This document shows positions 53,672 to 62,733 of a DNA stretch of 64,000 nt, in pieces. How positions within the stretch are numbered: position 1 is the stretch's first letter; the number at the start of each line of letters is the position of its first letter. The position numbers and the translations under genes are program-made. Where the stretch lies: contig DBHK01000017.1 of assembly GCA_002295635.1 (NCBI GenBank), positions 30,091 through 94,090 of the forward strand, read 5' to 3'. The notes beneath the pieces were generated by a model. It ran no database searches, was not told the origin of the DNA, and was given only the letters and a program-made list of their open reading frames with translations. Origin of the DNA: UBA830 sp002295635. GTDB lineage: Bacteria > Pseudomonadota > Alphaproteobacteria > MPNO01 > UBA830.

Positions 53672-53809
53672 GGCCAACCTCTCTATCTTAATCTCTTTGG
53701 GAGGATCGCGTATACGCCGTTTATCCGGCTTTTTCCAGCAAAACTGCGCAATGCGGCCAAACACCCAAGATAACCAGCTACTGTCCTAAGATGTGGGCGC
53801 AATCCTTGG

Positions 53810-55189
53810 TTATTGAGTGCCCTCATCTGACTCCTTTTCCGGCACAGGCTCGCGCATCGTAACAAACTCTTCCGCAGCCGTAGGGTGAATACCGACAGTA
53901 GCGTCGAACTGTGCCTTGGTCGCTCCGCATTTTAGTGCAACACCTAGGCCCTGTATGATTTCGCTCGCGTCCGGTCCTACCATATGACAGCCCACAACTC
54001 GGTCGGACGTTTTGTCGACCACAAGCTTCATCATCGTTTGCCCAGATGAACCGGTCAAAGTATCTTTTAAAGCTCGGAACGTAGAACGATATATTTCGAT
54101 ATCCTTGTATTGAGCGCGCGCATCCTCTTCGGTTAATCCGACGGTTCCGATGGGGGGATCGGAAAACACTGCAGTTGGTATATCAGCATAATCCATCTTA
54201 TCGTTGGTACCCTTGAATAGGTTTGAGGCCAGTTTCATTGCTTCGCCTATCGCCACCGGTGTCAGCTGATATCGGTCGATGAGATCGCCAAGTGCGTAAA
54301 TATTTTCGACGCTGGTCCGGAAATAGTCATCAACCTTGATAGCGCCGTTGGCGCTCACCTCTACGCCCACGTTTTCCAACCCCATGTTAGCTGAATTGGC
54401 TACCCGCCCAATGGCGTACAATACCTGATCGTACTGAGAAAGTGATCCGTCACTAAACGTGACGTCGAGCCCAAGATTTACTTTGTCGATACGCTGTATA
54501 GCACTATTCCAGATGAATTTAATTCCATTCTTTTCCATCTCTGCGGCCAAGTGGCGGCGTACATCCAAGTCAAAACCACGTAATATCATATCGCGTCGAT
54601 AAACCAATGAGGTTGCCGCCCCGTACCCGTTGAGGATTCCAGCGAATTCGACCGCGATGTACCCACCGCCGACAACAAGAACGCGTTTGGGTAATTCTTT
54701 AAGGTAGAAAGCGTCGTCAGATACGAGGGCATTTTCTTCTCCGGGCACCTCATCACGCGACGGCTTTCCCCCGGTGGCGACGAGAATTTTCTCGGCCGTC
54801 ACTTTTTCGCCTCCTACGTCAAGCGTGTGGGTGTCAATCAAGACTGCACGTGCCTCGAAAAGCGCCACACCGGCATTTTTCAACAAATTCCGGTAGATTT
54901 CGTTGAGACGCTTTATTTCTCTATTTTTATTTTCAATAAGTCGAGACCAATTAAGGGTCGGCTCTGCAAAGTCCCACCCGTACGCGCGGGCCTCTTGACC
55001 ATAATGCAAATAATGTGAGCCGTAAGAGAACAGCTTCTTCGGAATACAGCCGACATTAACACACGTGCCGCCAAGAAACCTCTCCTCGGCGACAGCAACC
55101 CTCGCGCCATAGGAAGCAGACATTCGTGCGGCCCTTACGCCGCCAGATCCTGCGCCGATAACAAATAGATCATAATCATAATTGGACAT
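53810..55189 (-). CDS. gor: Glutathione-disulfide reductase
   Basis: FAD-dependent NADPH enzyme that keeps glutathione reduced, needed by the GSTs and monothiol glutaredoxin in this window. It has 459 residues. The FAD loop is VIGAGSGGVRAAR (10-22). The redox-active disulfide is Cys43 and Cys48 in GGTCVNVGCIPKK. The NADPH-binding domain contains VLVVGGGYIAVEFAGILNG. The C-terminal catalytic base is in TVGIHPTAAEEFVTMRE. It lies between gabD and the DAHP synthase gene on the same strand. Confidence 0.95.
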   Translation of the reverse strand: MSNYDYDLFVIGAGSGGVRAARMSASYGARVAVAEERFLGGTCVNVGCIPKKLFSYGSHYLHYGQEARAYGWDFAEPTLNWSRLIENKNREIKRLNEIYRNLLKNAGVALFEARAVLIDTHTLDVGGEKVTAEKILVATGGKPSRDEVPGEENALVSDDAFYLKELPKRVLVVGGGYIAVEFAGILNGYGAATSLVYRRDMILRGFDLDVRRHLAAEMEKNGIKFIWNSAIQRIDKVNLGLDVTFSDGSLSQYDQVLYAIGRVANSANMGLENVGVEVSANGAIKVDDYFRTSVENIYALGDLIDRYQLTPVAIGEAMKLASNLFKGTNDKMDYADIPTAVFSDPPIGTVGLTEEDARAQYKDIEIYRSTFRALKDTLTGSSGQTMMKLVVDKTSDRVVGCHMVGPDASEIIQGLGVALKCGATKAQFDATVGIHPTAAEEFVTMREPVPEKESDEGTQ

Positions 55190-55239
55190 GGCGAGCGCCC
55201 TTCTGCAGTTCTCATGTAATGCTTTGGGTGGTCTGCAGC

Positions 55240-56706
55240 CTAGCCGCCGATCCCTCCAATCAGGCCATATTTAATCTCGAGGTAGTCCTCAATCCCGTAT
55301 TTGGACCCCTCACGGCCGGTGCCAGATTCTTTCATACCCCCAAAAGGTGCTACCTCTGTGGAAATGATACCTTCGTTGACCCCAACAATACCGTATTCCA
55401 AACCTTCCATAACCCGCCATATACGGCCGATGTCGCGACTATAGAAATAGGCCGCAAGGCCGAATTCTGTGTCATTTGCCATCTCAAGCGCCTCTTCCTC
55501 GGTCTCGAAACGATAGAGTGGCGCAACTGGACCAAATGTTTCCTCTCGAGTAACTTTCATATCGGTGTTTACCTCCGAAAGTACGGTCGGTTGAAAAAAG
55601 GTCCCGCCGAGATCGTGCCGGCCACCGCCAGAAATCACCTTTGCCCCCTTAGCAAGTGCATCTTCTATATGTTCTTCTACCTTTTCCACCGCGGCCATAT
55701 CGATCAATGGGCCCTGCTCAGTTTCACCCTTCAATCCATCACCAATCCGCATTTTTTCGACCGCGGCCGAGAGTTTCTCAGAAAATTCATCATACACACC
55801 GTTCTGCACCAACAAACGATTAGCGCAGACGCAAGTCTGGCCAGTATTCCGGAATTTGGACGCCATAGCTCCTTCGATAGCCTCGTCGAGGTCAGCATCA
55901 TCAAATACGATGAATGGTGCGTTTCCGCCTAACTCCATCGATGTCTTTTTAACTGTTGCCGCGCACTGTTCCATCAAAAGCTTCCCGATTTCCGTCGAAC
56001 CGGTAAAGGTTAGCTTACGGACGATGGGATTCGACGTCATCTCACTGCCAATGGCACCTGACGAGCCGGTTACCACACTGAACACCCCGTTGGGGATGCC
56101 GGCTCGCTGGCCAAGCTCGGCTAGTGCAAGCGCGGAATACGGTGTCGCAGTTGCCGGTTTTACAACCATAGTACAGCCCGCGGCCAGAGCGGGGCCGCAT
56201 TTGCGGGTGATCATCGCAGCAGGAAAGTTCCATGGCGTAATCGCGGCGCAGACGCCAATAGGCTCCTTCGTGACTACGATACGCTTACCGGGCGCATGTT
56301 GTGGGATGGTGTCGCCATAGATTCGTTTACCCTCCTCGGCAAACCACTCGATGAAGGAAGCGGCGTAAATAATTTCACCCATGGATTCTTTCAGCGGCTT
56401 ACCTTGTTCCGCAGTCATCATCTTAGCCAGATCGTCCTGATGCTCTATTATCAGGTCGAACCAGATGCGCAATATTGTAGCGCGTTCCTTCGCCGTTTTC
56501 GCTCTCCATTCCGGATAAGCCGTGTTTGCCGCCTCTATTGCCTCGCGAGTTTCATTAGCACCCATTTTAGGTACTGTCCCAATCGTCTCGCCTGATGCCG
56601 GGTTAACAACATCAATGGTTTCATTAGAACCGGCGCCAACCCATTCGCCGTTGATGTAACAGGCTTCTCGAAAAAGGCTTGGGTCTTTGAGGTCTAGCGA
56701 TGTCAT
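55240..56706 (-). CDS. gabD: NAD(P)-dependent succinate-semialdehyde dehydrogenase
   Basis: Aldehyde dehydrogenase that turns succinate semialdehyde into succinate. ATG 56706 has a GGGAG ribosome site eight bases upstream and gives 488 residues. Signatures are ITPWNFPAAMITRKCGPALA, TFTGSTEIGKLLMEQCA, the general base in MELGGNAPFIVFDDADLD (Glu near 257) and the catalytic Cys near 291 in NTGQTCVCANRLLVQ. The C-terminal FGGMKESGTGREGSKYGIEDYLE block fits the GabD group. Other semialdehydes such as glutarate semialdehyde are possible. It is the last clearly core gene before the accessory region. Confidence 0.92.
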   Translation of the reverse strand: MTSLDLKDPSLFREACYINGEWVGAGSNETIDVVNPASGETIGTVPKMGANETREAIEAANTAYPEWRAKTAKERATILRIWFDLIIEHQDDLAKMMTAEQGKPLKESMGEIIYAASFIEWFAEEGKRIYGDTIPQHAPGKRIVVTKEPIGVCAAITPWNFPAAMITRKCGPALAAGCTMVVKPATATPYSALALAELGQRAGIPNGVFSVVTGSSGAIGSEMTSNPIVRKLTFTGSTEIGKLLMEQCAATVKKTSMELGGNAPFIVFDDADLDEAIEGAMASKFRNTGQTCVCANRLLVQNGVYDEFSEKLSAAVEKMRIGDGLKGETEQGPLIDMAAVEKVEEHIEDALAKGAKVISGGGRHDLGGTFFQPTVLSEVNTDMKVTREETFGPVAPLYRFETEEEALEMANDTEFGLAAYFYSRDIGRIWRVMEGLEYGIVGVNEGIISTEVAPFGGMKESGTGREGSKYGIEDYLEIKYGLIGGIGG

Positions 56707-56923
56707 CTGGCTATCTCCCATTGTGGCCAACTTAAGGCTTAATAATAAGGTTTAAAAAGATGTCTCCGAGACAGAGTATACAACGCCAGTCATCGGGAGT
56801 CAGGAGGACACGCCCAGATGTCGAAAGATTCAACCCGTAATAGGGAGACAAGCAAAATCATACAAATTCTCCGCATTTATTTGCATCGGATATGATCATA
56901 GCGAAAATGAAAAGAAACTGGCC

Positions 56924-57106
56924 CTATTCTGACTTTGCCCCCAGATGCACGAGATATCCAAGAATTAGAAAGAGAACCAATAACCCGACGCACGCAAATA
57001 TAAGCGTGAAAAGAATTTTAAATCCAAGGGACATTTTACGAAGGGGGTATCTCAAGATCAGGTAAATAATAAGGCCAAGGATCAGAACTCCAATCAGACC
57101 TTCCAT
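56924..57106 (-). CDS. Small two-helix membrane protein of unknown function
   Basis: A 60-residue product, ATG 57106 with an AGAGGT ribosome site. Two membrane helices (about 3-20 and 30-53) are joined by a short basic loop, YPLRKMSLG, and the end is polar (HLGAKSE). I do not recognise the family. The positive-inside rule puts the loop in the cytosol. Between this gene and gabD are about 217 bp with a 24-codon frame (from 56818, after AGGAGG) that I do not call as a gene. Confidence 0.6.
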   Translation of the reverse strand: MEGLIGVLILGLIIYLILRYPLRKMSLGFKILFTLIFACVGLLVLFLILGYLVHLGAKSE

Positions 57107-57266
57107 GTCATACCTCTTTGATCACTGGCTCTCTATGGATCTCTGAGTATTCTCCGATACGCTTGAGGTCCCGTTCTTTTTACTCCCCGACCCAACTCTC
57201 TTAAGCGTTTCAACTGCCGGGAATTTCGACAAGGAACATTTTGTCAGGAGCCACTCTGGGTGCGTA

Positions 57267-57539
57267 TCACGCAGGCGGGGCTAGCGGAGAGATCGAGAAG
57301 GGAATGTGCTCGACAACATAATCCTCAGTCAGCTTCTGAAAATCAGGATCTTCCATCATTGCGCCCATCGCAGCCATATCTACGTCGAAGAGGGTCACCA
57401 TTGCCGTGGTGTCGTTTGCTTGACCAACCAAAGTTTTGTTTTCGTCGCATATCCGTGATCGGTTCTCTGCATCATTCACAAACAGCTCATGCCACGCCTC
57501 GTATGAGGATTTGAGATTAACGATAATATGAATGTCCAT
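57267..57539 (-). CDS. Small alpha/beta-barrel-like protein, unknown function
   Basis: About 90 residues from ATG 57539 (another ATG lies four codons upstream). The pattern MDIHIIVNLKSSYEAWHELF, then NKTLVGQANDTTAMVTLFDV and EDPDFQKLTEDYV, looks like a dimeric alpha/beta-barrel (ABM-type or DUF3764-like) protein: strand, helix with W, strand, strand, helix. The role is unknown. The gap on its 5' side (57540-57758) holds no gene. Confidence 0.6.
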   Translation of the reverse strand: MDIHIIVNLKSSYEAWHELFVNDAENRSRICDENKTLVGQANDTTAMVTLFDVDMAAMGAMMEDPDFQKLTEDYVVEHIPFSISPLAPPA

Positions 57540-57758
57540 TGTAAATTCCATAAAAGGTTTCTGACTCCGCGAGTTTGAACTCAAATGGTTACAAAAAAAA
57601 GCAAAGAGTAGGAGTCTCTATTATTTTTTTAAATTTCCCCCTCGGCATCACACTCTAAGTACGCGCCCACTATCTCCGCCTAAATCTGATAAGCATAGGT
57701 GATCTAGGAAAATTGCAGCCGCGTAAGAGTAGAGGTCGGTTGTAGCAGAAGGGATAAC

Positions 57759-57914
57759 ATGAAGAAGTTGATTTGCGAGGCTCTCGTAGCCTACTGTGTT
57801 TTGTTTTTTTTCTTAGCGGTGACGCTATTTCTTACTTATTTAAATATCAATAATCGTTGGGAGCCGTTCCTTCTTAAGCACCTTATTCACCAAAATCTAA
57901 TCACCACACCTTAA
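57759..57914 (+). CDS. Small membrane peptide (51 residues), hypothetical
   Basis: ATG 57759 lies six bases after a GAAGGG ribosome site and opens MKKLICEALVAYCVLFFFLA, one strongly hydrophobic helix (about 6-29), followed by a polar and basic tail ending HQNLITTP. It stops 5 bp before the 3' end of the convergent lipoprotein gene. The family is not recognised. The ribosome site and membrane segment make it a fair candidate, but such short frames arise by chance in AT-rich DNA. Confidence 0.45.
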   Translation: MKKLICEALVAYCVLFFFLAVTLFLTYLNINNRWEPFLLKHLIHQNLITTP

Positions 57915-57919
57915 TCATC

Positions 57920-58669
57920 TTATAGAAGTGAGAGTTTTATTTTATCAAAATCAACGATAGATTGGTTAGTCCCACTAGCACTACCGGGTCTATAAATTCC
58001 AAACTTAAAGTGGGGAATACCGCATTTTGGAATAGTAAAACGAATTTTGTCAAAGATAGTTTTCTGGTTGAGTTCTAGAGAAATTTTTGGGAACGCATTG
58101 GTGCTAAATTTTAGAACTATGTCACTCCATTTACCCAGTAGGTCCGTGATTTTAACACTAGAAATGTGATTAGAACTCCTCTCCCCACTTGGTTTGATGG
58201 CAGATAGCATTAACACCCCATCATTAAATTTTATGATAATCGGAGGGCGGCAGCACGAACGACTACTGCAAGAGTGTATTTGCCAGAAAGCCTCTCGGTT
58301 CCCGTCATAACCCTCCATAAACCGAGCGTGGAACTCTAACTTATAGCCTACACCCCTTTTTAGAGAATCGACTTGTTTCAGTTCTGCACGTTCCCAATAT
58401 GGGGCTTTATTTCTGGCGTTCCTATCACTAGAGCACCTACCATAGTGTTTAGTATCCAAACGGAAGCGGATGAACTTATTTTCACCTTCTTTGATCCACT
58501 GAACTGATCGATTTGTGGGCAGACCGCAGTTGTCATAGAATTCTAAGTTCCAGTCATGGTCAGTGTATTTTCTCCCCTTATCAGTTGGTTCGAAAACGTT
58601 CTCGCCTGACCCGTGGCACCCCGAAAGTATCAAGGCCACTAATAATAGGGCTGGTAGCAGTCTTTTCAT
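57920..58669 (-). CDS. Lipoprotein with polysaccharide-lyase-like (heparin lyase I-type) domain
   Basis: A 249-residue predicted lipoprotein, lipobox LILSGC with Cys at about residue 18. The mature part resembles the concanavalin-type jelly-roll family of heparin lyase-like polysaccharide lyases: KAPYWERAELKQVDSLKRG, GYKLEFHARF, REAFWQIHSCSSRSCCRPP, LGKWSDIVLKF and HFKFGIYRPGS. WERAELK and FKFGIYR are the blocks normally lining the active cleft. A tandem Cys-rich loop (CSSRSCC) is unusual. It may degrade or bind an external acidic polysaccharide. It is 5 bp from the convergent small peptide gene. Confidence 0.7.
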   Translation of the reverse strand: MKRLLPALLLVALILSGCHGSGENVFEPTDKGRKYTDHDWNLEFYDNCGLPTNRSVQWIKEGENKFIRFRLDTKHYGRCSSDRNARNKAPYWERAELKQVDSLKRGVGYKLEFHARFMEGYDGNREAFWQIHSCSSRSCCRPPIIIKFNDGVLMLSAIKPSGERSSNHISSVKITDLLGKWSDIVLKFSTNAFPKISLELNQKTIFDKIRFTIPKCGIPHFKFGIYRPGSASGTNQSIVDFDKIKLSLL

Positions 58670-58740
58670 GTCCGCGTAACAATCCGACTCGGATCAGGAA
58701 GTCCGCAATAAATCGCCTGAGATTTGACTCGCCAAATCTC

Positions 58741-59421
58741 TCACTCGATACCGAAAAATATTACGGGGGCTGTGTGGTCATAAACACCACCCTTCATCTT
58801 TAAAGAAACCCTTTTTGCAACTTCACCCTCATAGATGGAATGATGTCGACCTTGGATTTCGACAGATCCAGTAAATACGCGAAACATTGATTGATCCTTG
58901 TTCCGAATTTTCATCAGTAACGGTTGATAAGGGTCCGGCGATAGCATGATGTTCAGTTTACTGAACTCACTTTTAAAGGAAGGAAAGTAATCAGTCGTCT
59001 TCAGAGACATTCGGTAAGGGTAGCGTTTTTTGAGTGTGCGGTTGGCGGTCTTCTTTATGTGGATTGCCCAGGGATGCTTTCCATCCAACCTCAGATCATT
59101 CCCCGACAGGAGAGGTATATTTCCCAAAACTTTAATCTGCATCCCCATCATAGATTTTGAAATTTCAAAATCTTCCACATCGACATAATTTTCAATTATC
59201 CGTTCATATCTTTTTACTTGAGCGCGGGTACTCGCGTCGTCACCGATCACTTGGATGACTGCTGAAAATGGAACAGTGATTAACTTTCCCGACATACTTT
59301 TTTTTATGTCTGACGTTGTCAATCTAGTCTCTAGAATATCCGCCTTACATCCAAACAGAACGGCACAGGAAAAAAATAAAATTAACCGGTTTATGATCTT
59401 TAACATCAAGCTTTCATTCAA
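58741..59421 (-). CDS. Putative lipoprotein of unknown function
   Basis: A 226-residue product with a signal sequence and lipobox VLFGC (Cys near residue 25) followed by KADILETRLTTSDI. The pattern of a lipid-anchored Cys followed by K-A-D and T-S-D-I, with several beta-strand stretches (LITVPFSAVIQV, MGMQIKVLGNIPLL, LNIMLSPDPYQPLLMKI), matches short conserved outer-membrane lipoproteins that I cannot assign to a function. It sits between two other exported-protein genes on the same strand with 71 and 48 bp gaps, so the three could be one transcript. Confidence 0.65.
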   Translation of the reverse strand: MNESLMLKIINRLILFFSCAVLFGCKADILETRLTTSDIKKSMSGKLITVPFSAVIQVIGDDASTRAQVKRYERIIENYVDVEDFEISKSMMGMQIKVLGNIPLLSGNDLRLDGKHPWAIHIKKTANRTLKKRYPYRMSLKTTDYFPSFKSEFSKLNIMLSPDPYQPLLMKIRNKDQSMFRVFTGSVEIQGRHHSIYEGEVAKRVSLKMKGGVYDHTAPVIFFGIE

Positions 59422-59469
59422 AATTATTTTAGAGCGTTTGCCAGTTCCTATTATGGAAATGATTACGTT

Positions 59470-60396
59470 TTACAGAGCTTTTATCCACTCAATTATGATA
59501 TCTCTTCCGTTATCACGCACGTCATTATGACCTCCCTCAACAAGGACAAATTTGGATTTTGGGTCTGTAGGTACAGAGTCAAAAATACGTTTACCATCGC
59601 CATTTGAAATAAAGTCGGCCTTACCAGCTATCCACAGAAATGGTATATTACCTTTTATTTTTGGTGCATTTAGCTCCATTACCGCTTTCCCCTTGGGTTC
59701 AAACCAACTCAAAAAATTGGCTGCGGAAATTTCCAACATTTTTGTCTCGCCCTGATTAAAGTCCTCATACTTAAACTTCTCTTTTCCTTTCCCTGAGTTG
59801 ACCTTTTCTCGAGCATGGCTAACGTCAGCTGCGTATTTTTGTTGCATATTTTCTATTTCTGGACGATGACCGGGTGCCATAGCAACGATGGCGTCTATTC
59901 CCTCAATAATAACGCCCGCTCTTATAGCTGCATTGGCACCTAAAGATTTACCGAGCACTACTACTTTTTCAGCACCCAAACTCTTTAGCCTTTCTATTCG
60001 AGAGGCGACACATTTTTTTAATGCTTTATCAACTGGTAAAGAATATTTCTTAAATTTAGACCATGCGCATTGTGGGCTCGTAACTAAAAATCCTTTTGTA
60101 GAAATATCGATTGTTAAGACCGCTGAATCGTTCCTTTTGTTCGCTACTATTGTTTTATCATCAGAGCAAATCCAAGTATCTTTTCTACACCACCCCTGAA
60201 ACTTTCTAAACTTCTCTTCCAGGCCGTACCACTTGAAATCACTGAGAATTTTGGCGGGCATTCCCCATTTCGGATGAAGAACGATTACCCCAATTTTTTC
60301 TGTTGGTGTTTCTGCTAACACCGCACTTGGATTCGTGGATGTCATACAAAAACAAAACACAGTTAATAAAACTGCCTTTAATGAAGTTTTCCTCAT
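59470..60396 (-). CDS. Secreted alpha/beta hydrolase-fold protein
   Basis: A 308-residue product with a signal peptide (cleavage near PSAVLAE, residue 29). An alpha/beta-hydrolase core begins KIGVIVLHPKWG. The nucleophile elbow is VVVLGKSLGANAAIRAG, with Ser in G-K-S-L-G. The Asp is probably in FLWIAGKADFISNGDG and the His in VLVEGGHNDVRDNGRDI, so the full triad is present. Two Cys-containing segments (GWCRKDTWIC, SPQCAW) may form disulfides. The substrate is unknown. It is the first gene of the exported-protein trio. Confidence 0.8.
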   Translation of the reverse strand: MRKTSLKAVLLTVFCFCMTSTNPSAVLAETPTEKIGVIVLHPKWGMPAKILSDFKWYGLEEKFRKFQGWCRKDTWICSDDKTIVANKRNDSAVLTIDISTKGFLVTSPQCAWSKFKKYSLPVDKALKKCVASRIERLKSLGAEKVVVLGKSLGANAAIRAGVIIEGIDAIVAMAPGHRPEIENMQQKYAADVSHAREKVNSGKGKEKFKYEDFNQGETKMLEISAANFLSWFEPKGKAVMELNAPKIKGNIPFLWIAGKADFISNGDGKRIFDSVPTDPKSKFVLVEGGHNDVRDNGRDIIIEWIKAL

Positions 60397-60469
60397 AAAT
60401 TTTTCCTCCCGAGAAATGCCTTTGCAAACTAATATTTCTTCTCTCGAAATATTTCTCCGATTTGAAATT

Positions 60470-60682
60470 TTATATAGTGAATTTCATTCCACTGTCATTG
60501 AACCAATCAGCAATCTCTTGGAAATTCCACCCCTTCTCACGAAAGTCGATGATCGTGTCGTAGAGGTATTGTTGATACTCGTTATACGGTGCAACCCACA
60601 AGTGTGAGGCACGAACTGTAAGGTGGAATGTTAGGTAGGTTTGTGTGTTTCTGCTGTTCCAAGAGGGAGTTTGGTAACTCAA
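60470..60682 (-). pseudogene. Truncated recombinase-like HTH protein, paralogue of the ORF at 62768-63154
   Basis: A 70-codon frame (apparent TTG start) that reads TQTYLTFHLTVRASHLW, then YLYDTIIDFREKGWNFQEIA and DWFNDSGM, and stops. It aligns with the first half of the ORF at 62768-63154, with about 32 of 54 residues identical by eye, but lacks that protein's C-terminal part (R-G-K-x-F-x-S-S-x-V-H-S-I-V-K-K-K). It begins 26 bp beyond the restriction gene stop on the same strand. It is more likely a remnant than a gene, though a natural short form is possible. Confidence 0.6.
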
Positions 60683-60708
60683 AAATTGGATATCGTAATC
60701 AAACCTAA

Positions 60709-61662
60709 CTAATTGCTCGACGTTTCCTCGTAGGGACCTAGAAATCTATCACCATTAAAATGAATCAAATGTGACGGAGCGTCGGCAGTCCATACTTCTG
60801 TTTCCCAAGAAATTTCTGCAAGAAATCGCATCATTGTTCTTCTGTCGGGAAATGCGGAAACAAAAACCAACCCAGCGAGTGATTTTTCAAACAAGGAGTT
60901 CAACTCACTGTGGCGTTTACCGTCAACAGGTCCGTGACTTGTGACTGACTCTATTAAGACCAACCAGTTTTTCTTTTCCAGATAAAGAACTACATCTGGC
61001 ATTTTTCCTTTTCGGTCAACAACTATACCCAACTGTTTCAATCTATCTTTTTTGAAAAAGTCCTCTTTAGCACCGGTATCACCGATATAAATAACCTCAG
61101 CACCACCCAAAAATCGTGGCGCAAATTCCTCTACGATATCCTTAATAAGTTTACTATGTGCGCCGGAACTCAAAGAGACTGCTTCCCCTTCACCCAAAGT
61201 AACGGGAACGAGTTCCTGCTCACGCTCCATTGCGTATTGTTGAACTAATGTTTCACGTGCTGATAACCAATTTTGCAACGCGTCAGACCATTTACCTGTA
61301 CCATAGGTTTGGAGTACTTGAAAAACATCTGGGGCAATTTGGTAGCACGCTTTAGGACTATTTACGGGACGATCTGGTTGGTCTGGATTATAGAGGCAGA
61401 CGCCACCGTCAACAAACTGATGTAAAGTTTGTCGCCGAATGGTCTCACGTGTGTTCGGTGCATATTTTTTTCCATAAACTTTCGCACACCAATCCATAAT
61501 TGGCGTCACGCCAAGCATAGGTTTTTTTAGTTGCGACCATGCACCATTTGGATGCAAGTCTAGGAGCGCAAGTAAAGTAAGCGCGGAGCGTTCATTTTGC
61601 TGTTCTCTCGGCAATCCTAACATTTTAATAATTAAAATTGCCTCTTCAATTCTCTCATTCAT
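60709..61662 (-). CDS. Type II restriction endonuclease, BsuBI/PstI family
   Basis: A 317-residue protein. The N-terminal helical half has NERSALTLLALLDLHP, LGVTPIMDWCAKVYGKKYAP and NTRETIRRQTLHQFVDGGVC, matching the BsuBI/PstI DNA-binding region. The C-terminal nuclease half has EVIYIGDTGAKEDFF, then the PD-(D/E)xK-like core PDVVLYLEKKNWLVLIE (about 216-232) followed by SVTSHGPVDGKRHSELN, and AFPDRRTMMRFLAEISWETE. Family members BsuBI and PstI cut CTGCAG and are paired with an adenine methyltransferase; here the partner is a cytosine-C5 enzyme 12 bp upstream. The recognition site may therefore differ. Confidence 0.88.
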   Translation of the reverse strand: MNERIEEAILIIKMLGLPREQQNERSALTLLALLDLHPNGAWSQLKKPMLGVTPIMDWCAKVYGKKYAPNTRETIRRQTLHQFVDGGVCLYNPDQPDRPVNSPKACYQIAPDVFQVLQTYGTGKWSDALQNWLSARETLVQQYAMEREQELVPVTLGEGEAVSLSSGAHSKLIKDIVEEFAPRFLGGAEVIYIGDTGAKEDFFKKDRLKQLGIVVDRKGKMPDVVLYLEKKNWLVLIESVTSHGPVDGKRHSELNSLFEKSLAGLVFVSAFPDRRTMMRFLAEISWETEVWTADAPSHLIHFNGDRFLGPYEETSSN

Positions 61663-61674
61663 ATGAATTTATTT

Positions 61675-62670
61675 TTACAACATTGACATTTGTTCGCCCC
61701 TAGACTCCAGAACCTTCTCTTCCAGAAGAAATGCACGAATAGAGTTAGCGAGGTGATAGGATAACAACGGTGGCACTGCATTTCCCAACTGATTAAATTG
61801 CGAATTTTTAGCACCACATAATTCAAACCAATCTGGAAAACTCTGTATCCTTGCCGCTTCTCTCACATTTAGACGCTTTCTTCGTCCATCTGGTAACTTG
61901 ATCCGCTGCATATCGGCAGTTGCACCTGCTAAATTTCGGCAAGTAATAGTTCTTGCGGGTCTATCCATATGCAGATCCCTTGGATTTACGCACTTTGACG
62001 CCTTTTCGTACCTCGCAATGTATTCATCTTGGTTGCTAGTTAAGAAAACGTCATCATTACGAAGATTATAAGCAATATCCGCGACAGCATCGCCTGCGGT
62101 GAATTGCTCAGCACATGAAGTGGGGTATGAATATCCCCCTTTATGACCGATAACGAATAGTCGCTCTCTATTTTGCGGTACTTGAAAATTTACTGCCTTT
62201 ATAACTTTCGCATCTATTTGATAACCAAAACCTTCCATTTTTTTTATAATTTCATGGAGATACGCCTTATTCCGATACATCATTCCTCTGACGTTCTCAA
62301 ACATCCAAAAGATTGGTTGAATTTTTTCAACTGCTTTAATAAATACTGGAAATCCGTCACGAGAATCTTGTAGTCCCATTTGTAAACCACCAACACTAAA
62401 TGGTTGGCAAGGTGGTCCACCTATAATGAGATCTGCTTGCGGAAATTCCGTTTCTACTGTCAAAAATTCTTGAATACATTGCCCGTGAAGATTTTGATTG
62501 TAAGTCGAGACTGCATCTTCATCCTTCTCATATCCGATGGTCTCGAATCCCGCTGCCTCAAATCCGAGAGCAAGACCCCCACAACCCGCGAATAAATCTA
62601 GTACACGCAGTCCAGTTCGGTTGGCGTTAGATAGATCAAAGCGATTAAGTATTTCCAGATAATCTGTCAT
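61675..62670 (-). CDS. DNA (cytosine-5-)-methyltransferase of the R-M unit
   Basis: Protects host DNA from the adjacent endonuclease. It has 331 residues with all main m5C motifs: I, LDLFAGCGGLALGF (24-37); IV, GGPPCQPFS with catalytic Cys88; VI, ENVRG (125-129); VIII, QNRERLFVIG (166-175); IX, RPARTITCRN; and X, QLGNAVPPLL near 300. The target-recognition region between VIII and IX is short, about 60 residues, so the target is probably short. There is no N-terminal HTH extension, so self-repression of the SsoII type is less likely. A perfect 14-bp palindrome lies about 65 bp upstream of the start. Confidence 0.96.
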   Translation of the reverse strand: MTDYLEILNRFDLSNANRTGLRVLDLFAGCGGLALGFEAAGFETIGYEKDEDAVSTYNQNLHGQCIQEFLTVETEFPQADLIIGGPPCQPFSVGGLQMGLQDSRDGFPVFIKAVEKIQPIFWMFENVRGMMYRNKAYLHEIIKKMEGFGYQIDAKVIKAVNFQVPQNRERLFVIGHKGGYSYPTSCAEQFTAGDAVADIAYNLRNDDVFLTSNQDEYIARYEKASKCVNPRDLHMDRPARTITCRNLAGATADMQRIKLPDGRRKRLNVREAARIQSFPDWFELCGAKNSQFNQLGNAVPPLLSYHLANSIRAFLLEEKVLESRGEQMSML

Positions 62671-62733
62671 ATTTCTTTTTTAGGAACTGCTATTTCACGT
62701 CACGAAAGTGCACCAAGGATAATACACAGCGAT

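Noticed and set aside
56818..56892. 24-codon frame after AGGAGG in the gabD-membrane protein gap
   Set aside because: The ribosome box is good but spacing is long (about 11) and the peptide is too short and plain to support a gene call.
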